Shown: positions 1-13,544 of the stretch, piece after piece
Position numbering within the stretch: the first letter of the stretch is position 1
How the letters are laid out: each line of letters begins with the position of its first letter
Origin: Chrysogorgia sp. JL179-B06
Taxonomy: Eukaryota > Cnidaria > Anthozoa > Scleralcyonacea > Chrysogorgiidae
Assembly (NCBI GenBank): GCA_035772405.1
Contig: JAYKKM010000173.1
Span: 972,501 to 1,036,500 of the forward strand
Direction of reading: 5' to 3'
DNA length: 64,000 bases
Translations under genes and position numbers: made by a program
Notes under the pieces: generated by a model
The model's input: the letters and a program-made list of their open reading frames with translations, nothing else
Told to the model about the DNA's origin: nothing
The model's database searches: none

Positions 1-458
1 ACCGACAGATACCGACAGATACCGACAGATACCGACAGATACCGACAGAGACCGACAGAGACCGACAGAGACCGACAGAGACCGACAGATACCGACAGAG
101 ACCGACAGAGACCGACAGAGACCGACAGAGACCGACAGATACCGACAGATACCGACAGATACCGACAGATACCGACAGAGACCGACAGAGACCGACAGAT
201 ACCGACAGATACCGACAGAGACCGACAGAGACCGACAGAGACCGACAGATACAGACAGATACAGAGACCGACAGAGACCGACAGATACCGACAGATACCG
301 ACAGAGACCGACAGAGACCGACAGAGACCGACAGAGACCGACAGATACCGACAGATACCGACAGAGACCGACAGAGACCGACAGATACCGACAGATACCG
401 ACAGAGACCGACAGAGACCGACAGAGACCGACAGATACCGACAGATACCGACAGATAC
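1..458. repeat. Decamer satellite array 1 (left end cut by window)
   Basis: Tandem 10-bp units of two main types, ACCGACAGAT (T) and ACCGACAGAG (G). Around 241-266 there is a short variant run with ACAGAC replacing ACCGAC and one shortened unit; the same variant run recurs in several other arrays. The unit contains no stop codon in any frame of either strand, so long open frames here are meaningless. Confidence 0.97.
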
Positions 459-572
459 TATTGTGAAGCAATTCTTACGTTTTGGTGGCTTAAAATTTAA
501 ACCATATTTGCCACATTTGATTTGAATTAAGTAATACAACTACTGTATATAGATTGGTTTCGTAATTTTAAG

Positions 573-696
573 GGTGAGGCTTTATGTAAAGAATGTTTCT
601 TTGACGTATTTGAAAGTGAAATTCACGAGACGATAGTCCACAACAAGCTTTTCAAAAAAGGAGAAGTGGTCGCCATTGGAGCATCAGGGGGGAAAG
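573..696 (+). pseudogene. CTU1: CTU1/NCS6-like exon fragment captured in the satellite spacer
   Basis: A 124-bp open segment is bounded by a splice acceptor (pyrimidine-rich tract ending TTTTAAG) and a donor (AAAG|GTATGA). In phase 0 it encodes 41 residues, with CKEC near the start and [14 protein letters not shown] at the end. This matches the N-terminal zinc and PP-loop region of cytoplasmic tRNA 2-thiolation protein 1 (CTU1/NCS6/ATPBD3), which adenylates U34 of tRNA. The final G before the donor would supply the first base of the Asp in the SGGKDS motif, so the exon boundary falls inside the PP-loop. No other CTU1 exon is visible, so this is a captured fragment. Equivalent full copies start at 3081, 5279, 6358, 8093, 12935, 15195, 17339, 18402, 20139, 22630, 25561, 27279, 28924, 31014, 32382, 34724, 36232, 38141, 41305 and 62189; a 5'-truncated copy ends at 10719. 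Copies at 5279 and 8093 have five instead of six Gs and are out of frame. Confidence 0.82.
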
Positions 697-887
697 GTAT
701 GAATGTATGATAATAATTTCTCCTTGTCATTTGCCAAAGGCATAACAATACATGTGCAGACACTTTATGTAAGCATTAGTCTTATGTCTGCAATTACCAA
801 CAAAGGTTGGAGATAACTTAACTGTTTACAAAACAAAAAGTAATTAATTTGTGTGGACGAAGGTGAAATAGTTTCACGCTACTCTGG

Positions 888-1162
888 CTTTAAAAAGCTT
901 TTTGAATGTAACTTTAAAAGTTACTGTCCATGACCCAACGTTTTGACACTCCAATCTAGTGTCTTCATCAGGGGTGATCGTTGTAAAGTTAGGATCCCTA
1001 TTTATACCCTCATAGAACCGATGATGACGTTATCTATTAACAAGATGCAAATAAGCCTCTGATAATAAACCACCGTCATCGCAATAAAGACACTAGACTG
1101 GAGTGTTGAAACATTGGGTCATGGACAGTAACTTTTAAGTTACATTCAAAAACTTTTTAAAG
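888..1162. mobile_element. Foldback/MITE-like element inside the spacer
   Basis: Left arm 888-965 and right arm 1087-1162 are imperfect inverted repeats of each other, both beginning CTTTAAAAAG when read inward, with a few substitutions and two 1-base gaps. The centre (about 120 bp) has no coding capacity. This is the structure of a non-autonomous foldback/MITE DNA element. It sits at the same offset (start+429 to start+703) in every full spacer, so it was present before the spacer was amplified. No clear target duplication is visible; a second ACTTTTTAAAG follows the right arm. Confidence 0.7.
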
Positions 1163-1182
1163 CCTTTTAAAACTTTTTAAAG

Positions 1183-2966
1183 ATACCGACAGATACCGAC
1201 AGATACCGACAGATACCGACAGATACCGACAGATACCGACAGAGACCGACAGAGACCGACAGAGACCGACAGAGACCGACAGAGACCGACAGAGACCGAC
1301 AGAGACCGACAGAGACCGACAGATACCGACAGATACCGACAGAGACCGACAGAGACCGACAGAGACCGACAGAGACCGACAGAGACCGACAGAGACCGAC
1401 AGATACCGACAGATACCGACAGATACCGACAGATACCGACAGATACCGACAGATACCGACAGATACCGACAGAGACCGACAGAGACCGACAGAGACCGAC
1501 AGAGACCGACAGAGACCGACAGATACCGACAGATACCGACAGATACCGACAGATACCGACAGATACCGACAGAGACCGACAGAGACCGACAGAGACCGAC
1601 AGAGACCGACAGAGACCGACAGAGACCGACAGATACCGACAGATACCGACAGAGACCGACAGAGACCGACAGAGACCGACAGAGACCGACAGATACAGAC
1701 AGATACAGACAGAGACCGACAGATACCGACAGATACCGACAGAGACCGACAGAGACCGACAGATACCGACAGAGACCGACAGAGACCGACAGAGACCGAC
1801 AGAGACCGACAGACACCGACAGAGACCGACAGAGACCGACAGAGACCGACAGAGACCGACAGAGACCGACAGATACCGACAGAGACCGACAGAGACCGAC
1901 AGAGACCGACAGAGACCGACAGAGACCGACAGAGACCGACAGAGACCGACAGATACCGACAGATACCGACAGAGACCGACAGAGACCGACAGATACCGAC
2001 AGATACCGACAGATACCGACAGATACCGACAGATACCGACAGATACCGACAGAGACCGACAGAGACCGACAGAGACCGACAGAGACCGACAGATACCGAC
2101 AGATACCGACAGATACCGACAGATACCGACAGATACCGACAGAGACCGACAGAGACCGACAGATACCGACAGATACCGACAGAGACCGACAGAGACCGAC
2201 AGAGACCGACAGATACAGACAGATACAGACAGATACAGACAGAGACCGACAGATACCGACAGAGACCGACAGAGACCGACAGAGACCGACAGAGACCGAC
2301 AGAGACCGACAGATACCGACAGAGACCGACAGAGACCGACAGAGACCGACAGAGACCGACAGATACCGACAGAGACCGACAGAGACCGACAGAGACCGAC
2401 AGATACCGACAGATACCGACAGATACCGACAGAGACCGACAGAGACCGACAGAGACCGACAGAGACCGACAGATACCGACAGATACCGACAGATACCGAC
2501 AGATACCGACAGAGACCGACAGATACCGACAGAGACCGACAGAGACCGACAGAGACCGACAGAGACCGACAGAGACCGACAGATACCGACAGAGACCGAC
2601 AGAGACCGACAGAGACCGACAGAGACCGACAGATACCGACAGATACCGACAGATACCGACAGATACCGACAGATACCGACAGAGACCGACAGAGACCGAC
2701 AGAGACCGACAGAGACCGACAGAGACCGACAGAGACCGACAGAGACCGACAGATACCGACAGAGACCGACAGAGACCGACAGAGACCGACAGAGACCGAC
2801 AGATACCGACAGATACCGACAGATACCGACAGATACCGACAGATACCGACAGAGACCGACAGAGACCGACAGAGACCGACAGAGACCGACAGAGACCGAC
2901 AGAGACCGACAGAGACCGACAGATACCGACAGATACCGACAGATACCGACAGATACCGACAGATAC
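1183..2966. repeat. Decamer satellite array 2
   Basis: About 178 ten-base units. T-type units are concentrated at both edges next to the spacers and mixed runs of G and T types lie inside. ACAGAC variants occur near 1693-1712 and 2213-2232. Confidence 0.97.
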
Positions 2967-3690
2967 TATTGTGAAGCAATTCTTACGTTTTGGTGGCTTA
3001 AAATTTAAACCATATTTGCCACATTTGATTTGAATTAAGTAATACAACTACTGTATATAGATTGGTTTCGTAATTTTAAGGGTGAGGCTTTATGTAAAGA
3101 ATGTTTCTTTGACGTATTTGAAAGTGAAATTCACGAGACGATAGTCCACAACAAGCTTTTCAAAAAAGGAGAAGTGGTCGCCATTGGAGCATCAGGGGGG
3201 AAAGGTATGAATGTATGATAATAATTTCTCCTTGTCATTTGCCAAAGGCATAACGATACATGTGCAGACACTTTATGTAAGCATTAGTCTTATGTCTGCA
3301 ATTACCAACAAAGGTTGGAGATAACTTAACTGTTTACAAAACAAAAAGTAATTAATTTGTGTGGACGAAGGTGAAATAGTTTCACGCTACTCTGGCTTTA
3401 AAAAGCTTTTTGAATGTAACTTTAAAAGTTACTGTCCATGACCCAACGTTTTGACACTCCAATCTAGTGTCTTCATCAGGGGTGATCGTTGTAAAGTTAG
3501 GATCCCTATTTATACCCTCATAGAACCGATGATGACGTTATCTATTAACAAGATGCAAATAAGCCTCTGATAATAAACCACCGTCATCGCAATAAAGACA
3601 CTAGACTGGAGTGTTGAAACATTGGGTCATGGACAGTAACTTTTAAGTTACATTCAAAAACTTTTTAAAGCCTTTTAAAACTTTTTAAAG
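2967..3690. repeat. Satellite spacer copy 2 (724 bp)
   Basis: Full-length copy, AACGATACATG type, with exon segment at 3081-3204 and foldback at the standard offset. Confidence 0.95.
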
Positions 3691-5189
3691 ATACCGACAG
3701 ATACCGACAGATACCGACAGATACCGACAGATACCGACAGATACCGACAGATACCGACAGAGACCGACAGAGACCGACAGAGACCGACAGAGACCGACAG
3801 AGACCGACAGAGACCGACAGAGACCGACAGAGACCGACAGAGACCGACAGATACCGACAGATACCGACAGAGACCGACAGAGACCGACAGAGACCGACAG
3901 AGACCGACAGATACCGACAGATACCGACAGAGACCGACAGATACCGACAGAGACCGACAGAGACCGACAGAGACCGACAGATACCGACAGATACCGACAG
4001 AGACCGACAGAGACCGACAGAGACCGACAGATACCGACAGATACCGACAGATACCGACAGATACCGACAGATACCGACAGATACCGACAGATACCGACAG
4101 ATACCGACAGAGACCGACAGAGACCGACAGAGACCGACAGATACCGACAGATACCGACAGAGACCGACAGAGACCGACAGAGACCGACAGAGACCGACAG
4201 ATACCGACAGATACCGACAGATACCGACAGAGACCGACAGAGACCGACAGAGACCGACAGAGACCGACAGAGACCGACAGAGACCGACAGAGACCGACAG
4301 AGACCGACAGAGACCGACAGAGACCGACAGAGACCGACAGAGACCGACAGAGACCGACAGAGACCGACAGAGACCGACAGAGACCGACAGAGACCGACAG
4401 ATACAGACAGATACAGACAGATACAGAGACCGACAGATACCGACAGATACCGACAGAGACCGACAGAGACCGACAGATACCGACAGATACCGACAGATAC
4501 CGACAGAGACCGACAGATACCGACAGAGACCGACAGAGACCGACAGAGACCGACAGAGACCGACAGAGACCGACAGAGACCGACAGATACCGACAGATAC
4601 CGACAGAGACCGACAGAGACCGACAGAGACCGACAGATACCGACAGATACCGACAGATACCGACAGATACCGACAGATACCGACAGATACCGACAGATAC
4701 CGACAGATACCGACAGATACCGACAGATACCGACAGATACCGACAGACACCGACAGAGACCGACAGAGACCGACAGAGACCGACAGAGACCGACAGAGAC
4801 CGACAGAGACCGACAGATACCGACAGAGACCGACAGATACCGACAGATACCGACAGATACCGACAGATACCGACAGATACCGACAGATACCGACAGATAC
4901 CGACAGAGACCGACAGAGACCGACAGAGACCGACAGAGACCGACAGATACCGACAGAGACCGACAGAGACCGACAGAGACCGACAGATACCGACAGATAC
5001 CGACAGATACCGACAGAGACCGACAGAGACCGACAGAGACCGACAGAGACCGACAGAGACCGACAGAGACCGACAGATACAGAGACCGACAGATACAGAC
5101 AGATACAGACAGATACCGACAGATACCGACAGAGACCGACAGAGACCGACAGAGACCGACAGAGATACAGATACCGAAGACCGACAGAT
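3691..5189. repeat. Decamer satellite array 3
   Basis: Long array with an uninterrupted run of 18 G-type units before ACAGAC variants near 4401-4430, and a second variant cluster near 5083-5112. The last 30 bp are scrambled (insertions and deletions) just before a truncated spacer. Confidence 0.95.
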
Positions 5190-5887
5190 GAGAGGCTTAA
5201 ATTTAAACCATATTTGCCACATTTGATTTGAATTAAGTAATACAACTACTGTATATAGATTGGTTTCGTAATTTTAAGGGTGAGGCTTTATGTAAAGAAT
5301 GTTTCTTTGACGTATTTGAAAGTGAAATTCACGAGACGATAGTCCACAACAAGCTTTTCAAAAAAGGAGAAGTGGTCGCCATTGGAGCATCAGGGGGAAA
5401 GGTATGAATGTATGATAATAATTTCTCCTTGTCATTTGCCAAAGGCATAACGATACATGTGCAGACACTTTATGTAAGCATTAGTCTTATGTCTGCAATT
5501 ACCAACAAAGGTTGGAGATAACTTAACTGTTTACAAAACAAAAAGTAATTAATTTGTGTGGACGAAGGTGAAATAGTTTCACGCTACTCTGGCTTTAAAA
5601 AGCTTTTTGAATGTAACTTTAAAAGTTACTGTCCATGACCCAACGTTTTGACACTCCAATCTAGTGTCTTCATCAGGGGTGATCGTTGTAAAGTTAGGAT
5701 CCCTATTTATACCCTCATAGAACCGATGATGACGTTATCTATTAACAAGATGCAAATAAGCCTCTGATAATAAACCACCGTCATCGCAATAAAGACACTA
5801 GACTGGAGTGTTGAAACATTGGGTCATGGACAGTAACTTTTAAGTTACATTCAAAAACTTTTTAAAGCCTTTTAAAACTTTTTAAAG
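5190..5887. repeat. Satellite spacer copy 3, 5'-truncated
   Basis: Lacks about the first 30 bases of the standard spacer; the junction reads GACAGATGAGAGGCTTAAAT. The exon segment 5279-5401 has five Gs in the G-run, so its frame is shifted. Confidence 0.93.
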
Positions 5888-6243
5888 ATACCGACAGATA
5901 CCGACAGATACCGACAGATACCGACAGATACCGACAGATACCGACAGATACCGACAGATACCGACAGATACCGACAGAGACCGACAGAGACCGACAGAGA
6001 CCGACAGAGACCGACAGAGACCGACAGAGACCGACAGAGATACCGACAGAGACCGACAGAGACCGACAGATACCGACAGATACCGACAGAGACCGACAGA
6101 GACCGACAGAGACCGACAGATACCGACAGATACCGACAGATACCGACAGATACCGACAGATACCGACAGATACCGACAGAGACCGACAGAGACCGACAGA
6201 GACCGACAGATACCGACAGATACCGACAGATACCGACAGATAC
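5888..6243. repeat. Decamer satellite array 4 (short)
   Basis: Only about 35 units, the shortest complete array in the window. It has one 6-base irregular unit near 6040. Confidence 0.97.
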
Positions 6244-6967
6244 TATTGTGAAGCAATTCTTACGTTTTGGTGGCTTAAAATTTAAACCATATTTGCCACA
6301 TTTGATTTGAATTAAGTAATACAACTACTGTATATAGATTGGTTTCGTAATTTTAAGGGTGAGGCTTTATGTAAAGAATGTTTCTTTGACGTATTTGAAA
6401 GTGAAATTCACGAGACGATAGTCCACAACAAGCTTTTCAAAAAAGGAGAAGTGGTCGCCATTGGAGCATCAGGGGGGAAAGGTATGAATGTATGATAATA
6501 ATTTCTCCTTGTCATTTGCCAAAGGCATAACGATACATGTGCAGACACTTTATGTAAGCATTAGTCTTATGTCTGCAATTACCAACAAAGGTTGGAGATA
6601 ACTTAACTGTTTACAAAACAAAAAGTAATTAATTTGTGTGGACGAAGGTGAAATAGTTTCACGCTACTCTGGCTTTAAAAAGCTTTTTGAATGTAACTTT
6701 AAAAGTTACTGTCCATGACCCAACGTTTTGACACTCCAATCTAGTGTCTTCATCAGGGGTGATCGTTGTAAAGTTAGGATCCCTATTTATACCCTCATAG
6801 AACCGATGATGACGTTATCTATTAACAAGATGCAAATAAGCCTCTGATAATAAACCACCGTCATCGCAATAAAGACACTAGACTGGAGTGTTGAAACATT
6901 GGGTCATGGACAGTAACTTTTAAGTTACATTCAAAAACTTTTTAAAGCCTTTTAAAACTTTTTAAAG
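6244..6967. repeat. Satellite spacer copy 4
   Basis: Full-length 724-bp copy; exon segment 6358-6481. Confidence 0.95.
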
Positions 6968-7978
6968 ATACCGACAGATACCGACAGATACCGACAGATA
7001 CCGACAGAGACCGACAGAGACCGACAGAGACCGACAGAGACCGACAGAGACCGACAGAGACCGACAGAGACCGACAGATACCGACAGATACCGACAGAGA
7101 CCGACAGAGACCGACAGAGACCGACAGAGACCGACAGATACCGACAGATACCGACAGATACCGACAGATACCGACAGATACCGACAGATACCGACAGATA
7201 CCGACAGACCGACAGAGACCGACAGAGACCGACAGAGACCGACAGATACCGACAGATACCGACAGAACCGACAGAGACCGACAGAGACCGACAGAGACCG
7301 ACAGAGACCGACAGAGACCGACAGATACCGACAGATACCGACAGAGACCGACAGAGACCGACAGATACCGACAGATACCGACAGAGACCGACAGAGACCG
7401 ACAGATACCGACAGATACCGACAGATACCGACAGATACCGACAGATACCGACAGATACCGACAGATACCGACAGAGACCGACAGAGACCGACAGAGACCG
7501 ACAGAGACCGACAGATACCGACAGAGACCGACAGAGACCGACAGAGACCGACAGAGACCGACAGATACCGACAGATACCGACAGATACCGACAGATACCG
7601 ACAGATACCGACAGAGACCGACAGATACCGACAGATACCGACAGATACCGACAGAGACCGACAGAGACCGACAGATACCGACAGATACCGACAGAGACCG
7701 ACAGAGACCGACAGAGACCGACAGATACCGACAGATACCGACAGAGACCGACAGAGACCGACAGAGACCGACAGAGACCGACAGAGACCGACAGAGACCG
7801 ACAGAGACCGACAGAGACCGACAGAGACCGACAGAGACCGACAGAGACCGACAGAGACCGACAGAGACCGACAGAGACCGACAGAGACCGACAGAGACCG
7901 ACAGAGACCGACAGAGACCGACAGAGACCGACAGAGACCGACAGAGACCGACAGATACCGACAGATACCGACAGATAC
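6968..7978. repeat. Decamer satellite array 5
   Basis: About 101 units, with two short units near 7209 and 7266 and a run of more than 20 G-type units at 7741-7950. Confidence 0.97.
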
Positions 7979-8701
7979 TATTGTGAAGCAATTCTTACGT
8001 TTTGGTGGCTTAAAATTTAAACCATATTTGCCACATTTGATTTGAATTAAGTAATACAACTACTGTATATAGATTGGTTTCGTAATTTTAAGGGTGAGGC
8101 TTTATGTAAAGAATGTTTCTTTGACGTATTTGAAAGTGAAATTCACGAGACGATAGTCCACAACAAGCTTTTCAAAAAAGGAGAAGTGGTCGCCATTGGA
8201 GCATCAGGGGGAAAGGTATGAATGTATGATAATAATTTCTCCTTGTCATTTGCCAAAGGCATAACGATACATGTGCAGACACTTTATGTAAGCATTAGTC
8301 TTATGTCTGCAATTACCAACAAAGGTTGGAGATAACTTAACTGTTTACAAAACAAAAAGTAATTAATTTGTGTGGACGAAGGTGAAATAGTTTCACGCTA
8401 CTCTGGCTTTAAAAAGCTTTTTGAATGTAACTTTAAAAGTTACTGTCCATGACCCAACGTTTTGACACTCCAATCTAGTGTCTTCATCAGGGGTGATCGT
8501 TGTAAAGTTAGGATCCCTATTTATACCCTCATAGAACCGATGATGACGTTATCTATTAACAAGATGCAAATAAGCCTCTGATAATAAACCACCGTCATCG
8601 CAATAAAGACACTAGACTGGAGTGTTGAAACATTGGGTCATGGACAGTAACTTTTAAGTTACATTCAAAAACTTTTTAAAGCCTTTTAAAACTTTTTAAA
8701 G
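7979..8701. repeat. Satellite spacer copy 5 (723 bp)
   Basis: One base shorter than standard because the exon G-run (exon 8093-8215) has five Gs. Confidence 0.95.
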
Positions 8702-10625
8702 ATACCGACAGATACCGACAGATACCGACAGATACCGACAGATACCGACAGAGACCGACAGAGACCGACAGAGACCGACAGAGACCGACAGAGACCGACA
8801 GAGACGACAGATACCGACAGAGACCGACAGAGACCGACAGAGACCGACAGATACCGACAGAGACCGACAGAGACCGACAGAGACCGACAGATACCGACAG
8901 AGACCGACAGATACCGACAGATACCGACAGATACCGACAGATACCGACAGAGACCGACAGATACCGACAGATACCGACAGATACCGACAGATACCGACAG
9001 AGACCGACAGAGACCGACAGATACCGACAGAGACCGACAGAGACCGACAGAGACCGACAGAGACCGACAGAGACCGACAGAGACCGACAGAGACCGACAG
9101 AGACCGACAGATACCGACAGATACCGACAGATACCGACAGAGACCGACAGATACCGACAGATACCGACAGAGACCGACAGAGACCGACAGAGACCGACAG
9201 AGACCGACAGATACCGACAGATACCGACAGATACCGACAGAGACCGACAGATACCGACAGAGACCGACAGATACCGACAGAGACCGACAGAGACCGACAG
9301 AGACCGACAGATACCGACAGAGACCGACAGATACCGACAGATACCGACAGATACCGACAGAGACCGACAGAGACCGACAGATACCGACAGAGACCGACAG
9401 AGACCGACAGAGACCGACAGAGACCGACAGAGACCGACAGAGACCGACAGAGACCGACAGAGACCGACAGAGACCGACAGAGACCGACAGAGACCGACAG
9501 ATACCGACAGATACCGACAGAGACCGACAGAGACCGACAGAGACCGACAGAGACCGACAGAGACCGACAGAGACCGACAGAGACCGACAGATACCGACAG
9601 ATACCGACAGATACCGACAGATACCGACAGAGACCGACAGAGACCGACAGAGACCGACAGAGACCGACAGATACCGACAGATACCGACAGATACCGACAG
9701 ATACCGACAGATACCGACAGAGACCGACAGAGACCGACAGATACCGACAGATACCGACAGATACCGACAGATACCGACAGAGACCGACAGATACCGACAG
9801 ATACCGACAGAGACCGACAGAGACCGACAGAGACCGACAGAGACCGACAGAGACCGACAGAGACCGACAGATACCGACAGATACCGACAGAGACCGACAG
9901 AGACCGACAGAGACCGACAGAGACCGACAGAGACCGACAGATACCGACAGAGACCGACAGAGACCGACAGAGACCGACAGAGACCGACAGAGACCGACAG
10001 ATACCGACAGATACCGACAGATACCGACAGATACCGACAGAGACCGACAGAGACCGACAGAGACCGACAGATACCGACAGAGACCGACAGAGACCGACAG
10101 AGACCGACAGATACCGACAGATACCGACAGATACCGACAGAGACCGACAGAGACCGACAGATACCGACAGATACCGACAGAGACCGACAGAGACCGACAG
10201 AGACCGACAGATACCGACAGATACCGACAGATACCGACAGATACCGACAGATACCGACAGAGACCGACAGAGACCGACAGAGACCGACAGAGACCGACAG
10301 AGACCGACAGAGACCGACAGATACCGACAGATACCGACAGATACCGACAGAGACCGACAGAGACCGACAGAGACCGACAGAGACCGACAGAGACCGACAG
10401 AGACCGACAGAGACCGACAGAGACCGACAGATACCGACAGAGACCGACAGATACCGACAGATACCGACAGATACCGACAGATACCGACAGATACCGACAG
10501 ATACCGACAGAGACCGACAGAGACCGACAGATACCGACAGATACCGACAGATACCGACAGATACCGACAGATACCGACAGATACCGACAGAGACCGACAG
10601 AGACCGACAGAGACCGACAGAGACC
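8702..10625. repeat. Decamer satellite array 6
   Basis: About 192 units with very few irregularities (one 9-base unit near 8805). It joins a truncated spacer through a GAC(G) microhomology. Confidence 0.97.
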
Positions 10626-11202
10626 GACGTATTTGAAAGTGAAATTCACGAGACGATAGTCCACAACAAGCTTTTCAAAAAAGGAGAAGTGGTCGCCATT
10701 GGAGCATCAGGGGGGAAAGGTATGAATGTATGATAATAATTTCTCCTTGTCATTTGCCAAAGGCATAACGATACATGTGCAGACACTTTATGTAAGCATT
10801 AGTCTTATGTCTGCAATTACCAACAAAGGTTGGAGATAACTTAACTGTTTACAAAACAAAAAGTAATTAATTTGTGTGGACGAAGGTGAAATAGTTTCAC
10901 GCTACTCTGGCTTTAAAAAGCTTTTTGAATGTAACTTTAAAAGTTACTGTCCATGACCCAACGTTTTGACACTCCAATCTAGTGTCTTCATCAGGGGTGA
11001 TCGTTGTAAAGTTAGGATCCCTATTTATACCCTCATAGAACCGATGATGACGTTATCTATTAACAAGATGCAAATAAGCCTCTGATAATAAACCACCGTC
11101 ATCGCAATAAAGACACTAGACTGGAGTGTTGAAACATTGGGTCATGGACAGTAACTTTTAAGTTACATTCAAAAACTTTTTAAAGCCTTTTAAAACTTTT
11201 TA
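10626..11202. repeat. Satellite spacer copy 6, truncated at both ends
   Basis: The 5' end starts inside the exon segment at GACGTATTTG, so about 150 bases including the splice acceptor are missing. The 3' end stops at ACTTTTTA and runs directly into CGACAGAT. Partial exon 10626-10719 keeps its donor. Confidence 0.94.
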
Positions 11203-12820
11203 CGACAGATACCGACAGATACCGACAGATACCGACAGATACCGACAGAGACCGACAGAGACCGACAGAGACCGACAGAGACCGACAGAGACCGACAGAG
11301 ACCGACAGAGACCGACAGATACCGACAGAGACCGACAGAGACCGACAGAGACCGACAGAGACCGACAGAGACCGACAGAGACCGACAGAGACCGACAGAG
11401 ACCGACAGAGACCGACAGAGACCGACAGAGACCGACAGAGACCGACAGAGACCGACAGAGACCGACAGAGACCGACAGAGACCGACAGAGACCGACAGAG
11501 ACCGACAGAGACCGACAGATACCGACAGAGACCGACAGAGACCGACAGATACCGACAGAGACCGACAGAGACCGACAGATACCGACAGAGACCGACAGAT
11601 ACCGACAGATACCGACAGATACCGACAGAGACCGACAGAGACCGACAGAGACCGACAGATACCGACAGAGACCGACAGAGACCGACAGAGACCGACAGAG
11701 ACCGACAGATACCGACAGATACCGACAGATACCGACAGATACCGACAGATACCGACAGAGACCGACAGAGACCGACAGAGACCGACAGATACCGACAGAG
11801 ACCGACAGAGACCGACAGAGACCGACAGAGACCGACAGAGACCGACAGATACCGACAGATACCGACAGAGACCGACAGATACCGACAGATACCGACAGAG
11901 ACCGACAGATACCGACAGAGACCGACAGAGACCGACAGAGACCGACAGATACCGACAGAGACCGACAGAGACCGACAGAGACCGACAGAGACCGACAGAG
12001 ACCGACAGATACCGACAGATACCGACAGAGACCGACAGATACGACAGAGACCGACAGAGACCGACAGAGACCGACAGATACCGACAGATACCGACAGAGA
12101 CCGACAGAGACCGACAGATACCGACAGAGACCGACAGATACCGACAGATACCGACAGAGACCGACAGAGACCGACAGAGACCGACAGAGACCGACAGAGA
12201 CCGACAGATACCGACAGAGACCGACAGAGACCGACAGAGACCGACAGAGACCGACAGAGACCGACAGATACCGACAGAGACCGACAGAGACCGACAGAGA
12301 CCGACAGAGACCGACAGAGACCGACAGAGACCGACAGATACCGACAGATACCGACAGATACCGACAGATACCGACAGATACGACAGAGACCGACAGAGAC
12401 CGACAGAGACCGACAGAGACCGACAGAGACCGACAGAGACCGACAGAGACCGACAGATACCGACAGATACCGACAGAGACCGACAGAGACCGACAGATAC
12501 CGACAGAGACCGACAGAGACCGACAGATACCGACAGATACCGACAGAGACCGACAGAGACCGACAGATACCGACAGATACCGACAGATACCGACAGAGAC
12601 CGACAGAGACCGACAGATACCGACAGATACCGACAGAGACCGACAGATACCGACAGAGACCGACAGAGACCGACAGAGACCGACAGAGACCGACAGAGAC
12701 CGACAGAGACCGACAGAGACCGACAGAGACCGACAGAGACCGACAGAGACCGACAGAGACCGACAGAGACCGACAGAGACCGACAGATACCGACAGATAC
12801 CGACAGATACCGACAGATAC
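11203..12820. repeat. Decamer satellite array 7
   Basis: About 162 units, with a run of 20 or more G-type units near 11331-11510 and 9-base units near 12041 and 12380. Confidence 0.97.
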
Positions 12821-13544
12821 TATTGTGAAGCAATTCTTACGTTTTGGTGGCTTAAAATTTAAACCATATTTGCCACATTTGATTTGAATTAAGTAATACA
12901 ACTACTGTATATAGATTGGTTTCGTAATTTTAAGGGTGAGGCTTTATGTAAAGAATGTTTCTTTGACGTATTTGAAAGTGAAATTCACGAGACGATAGTC
13001 CACAACAAGCTTTTCAAAAAAGGAGAAGTGGTCGCCATTGGAGCATCAGGGGGGAAAGGTATGAATGTATGATAATAATTTCTCCTTGTCATTTGCCAAA
13101 GGCATAACGATACATGTGCAGACACTTTATGTAAGCATTAGTCTTATGTCTGCAATTACCAACAAAGGTTGGAGATAACTTAACTGTTTACAAAACAAAA
13201 AGTAATTAATTTGTGTGGACGAAGGTGAAATAGTTTCACGCTACTCTGGCTTTAAAAAGCTTTTTGAATGTAACTTTAAAAGTTACTGTCCATGACCCAA
13301 CGTTTTGACACTCCAATCTAGTGTCTTCATCAGGGGTGATCGTTGTAAAGTTAGGATCCCTATTTATACCCTCATAGAACCGATGATGACGTTATCTATT
13401 AACAAGATGCAAATAAGCCTCTGATAATAAACCACCGTCATCGCAATAAAGACACTAGACTGGAGTGTTGAAACATTGGGTCATGGACAGTAACTTTTAA
13501 GTTACATTCAAAAACTTTTTAAAGCCTTTTAAAACTTTTTAAAG
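12821..13544. repeat. Satellite spacer copy 7
   Basis: Full-length copy; exon segment 12935-13058. Confidence 0.95.

Larger units (their letters stand above)
459..1182. repeat. Satellite spacer copy 1 (724 bp, reference copy)
   Basis: First complete copy of the conserved block between decamer arrays. It starts at TATTGTGAAGC and ends at ACTTTTTAAAG. It contains an exon-like segment at 573-696 and a foldback element at 888-1162. It carries the A variant in AACAATACATG, shared only with the copies starting at 34610, 38027 and 41191; the other copies in which this site is present have AACGATACATG. Confidence 0.95.

Noticed and set aside
459..1182. Spacer as an rRNA, tRNA or snRNA gene
   Set aside because: No conserved structural RNA motif is visible; the recognisable content is the exon-like segment and the foldback element.
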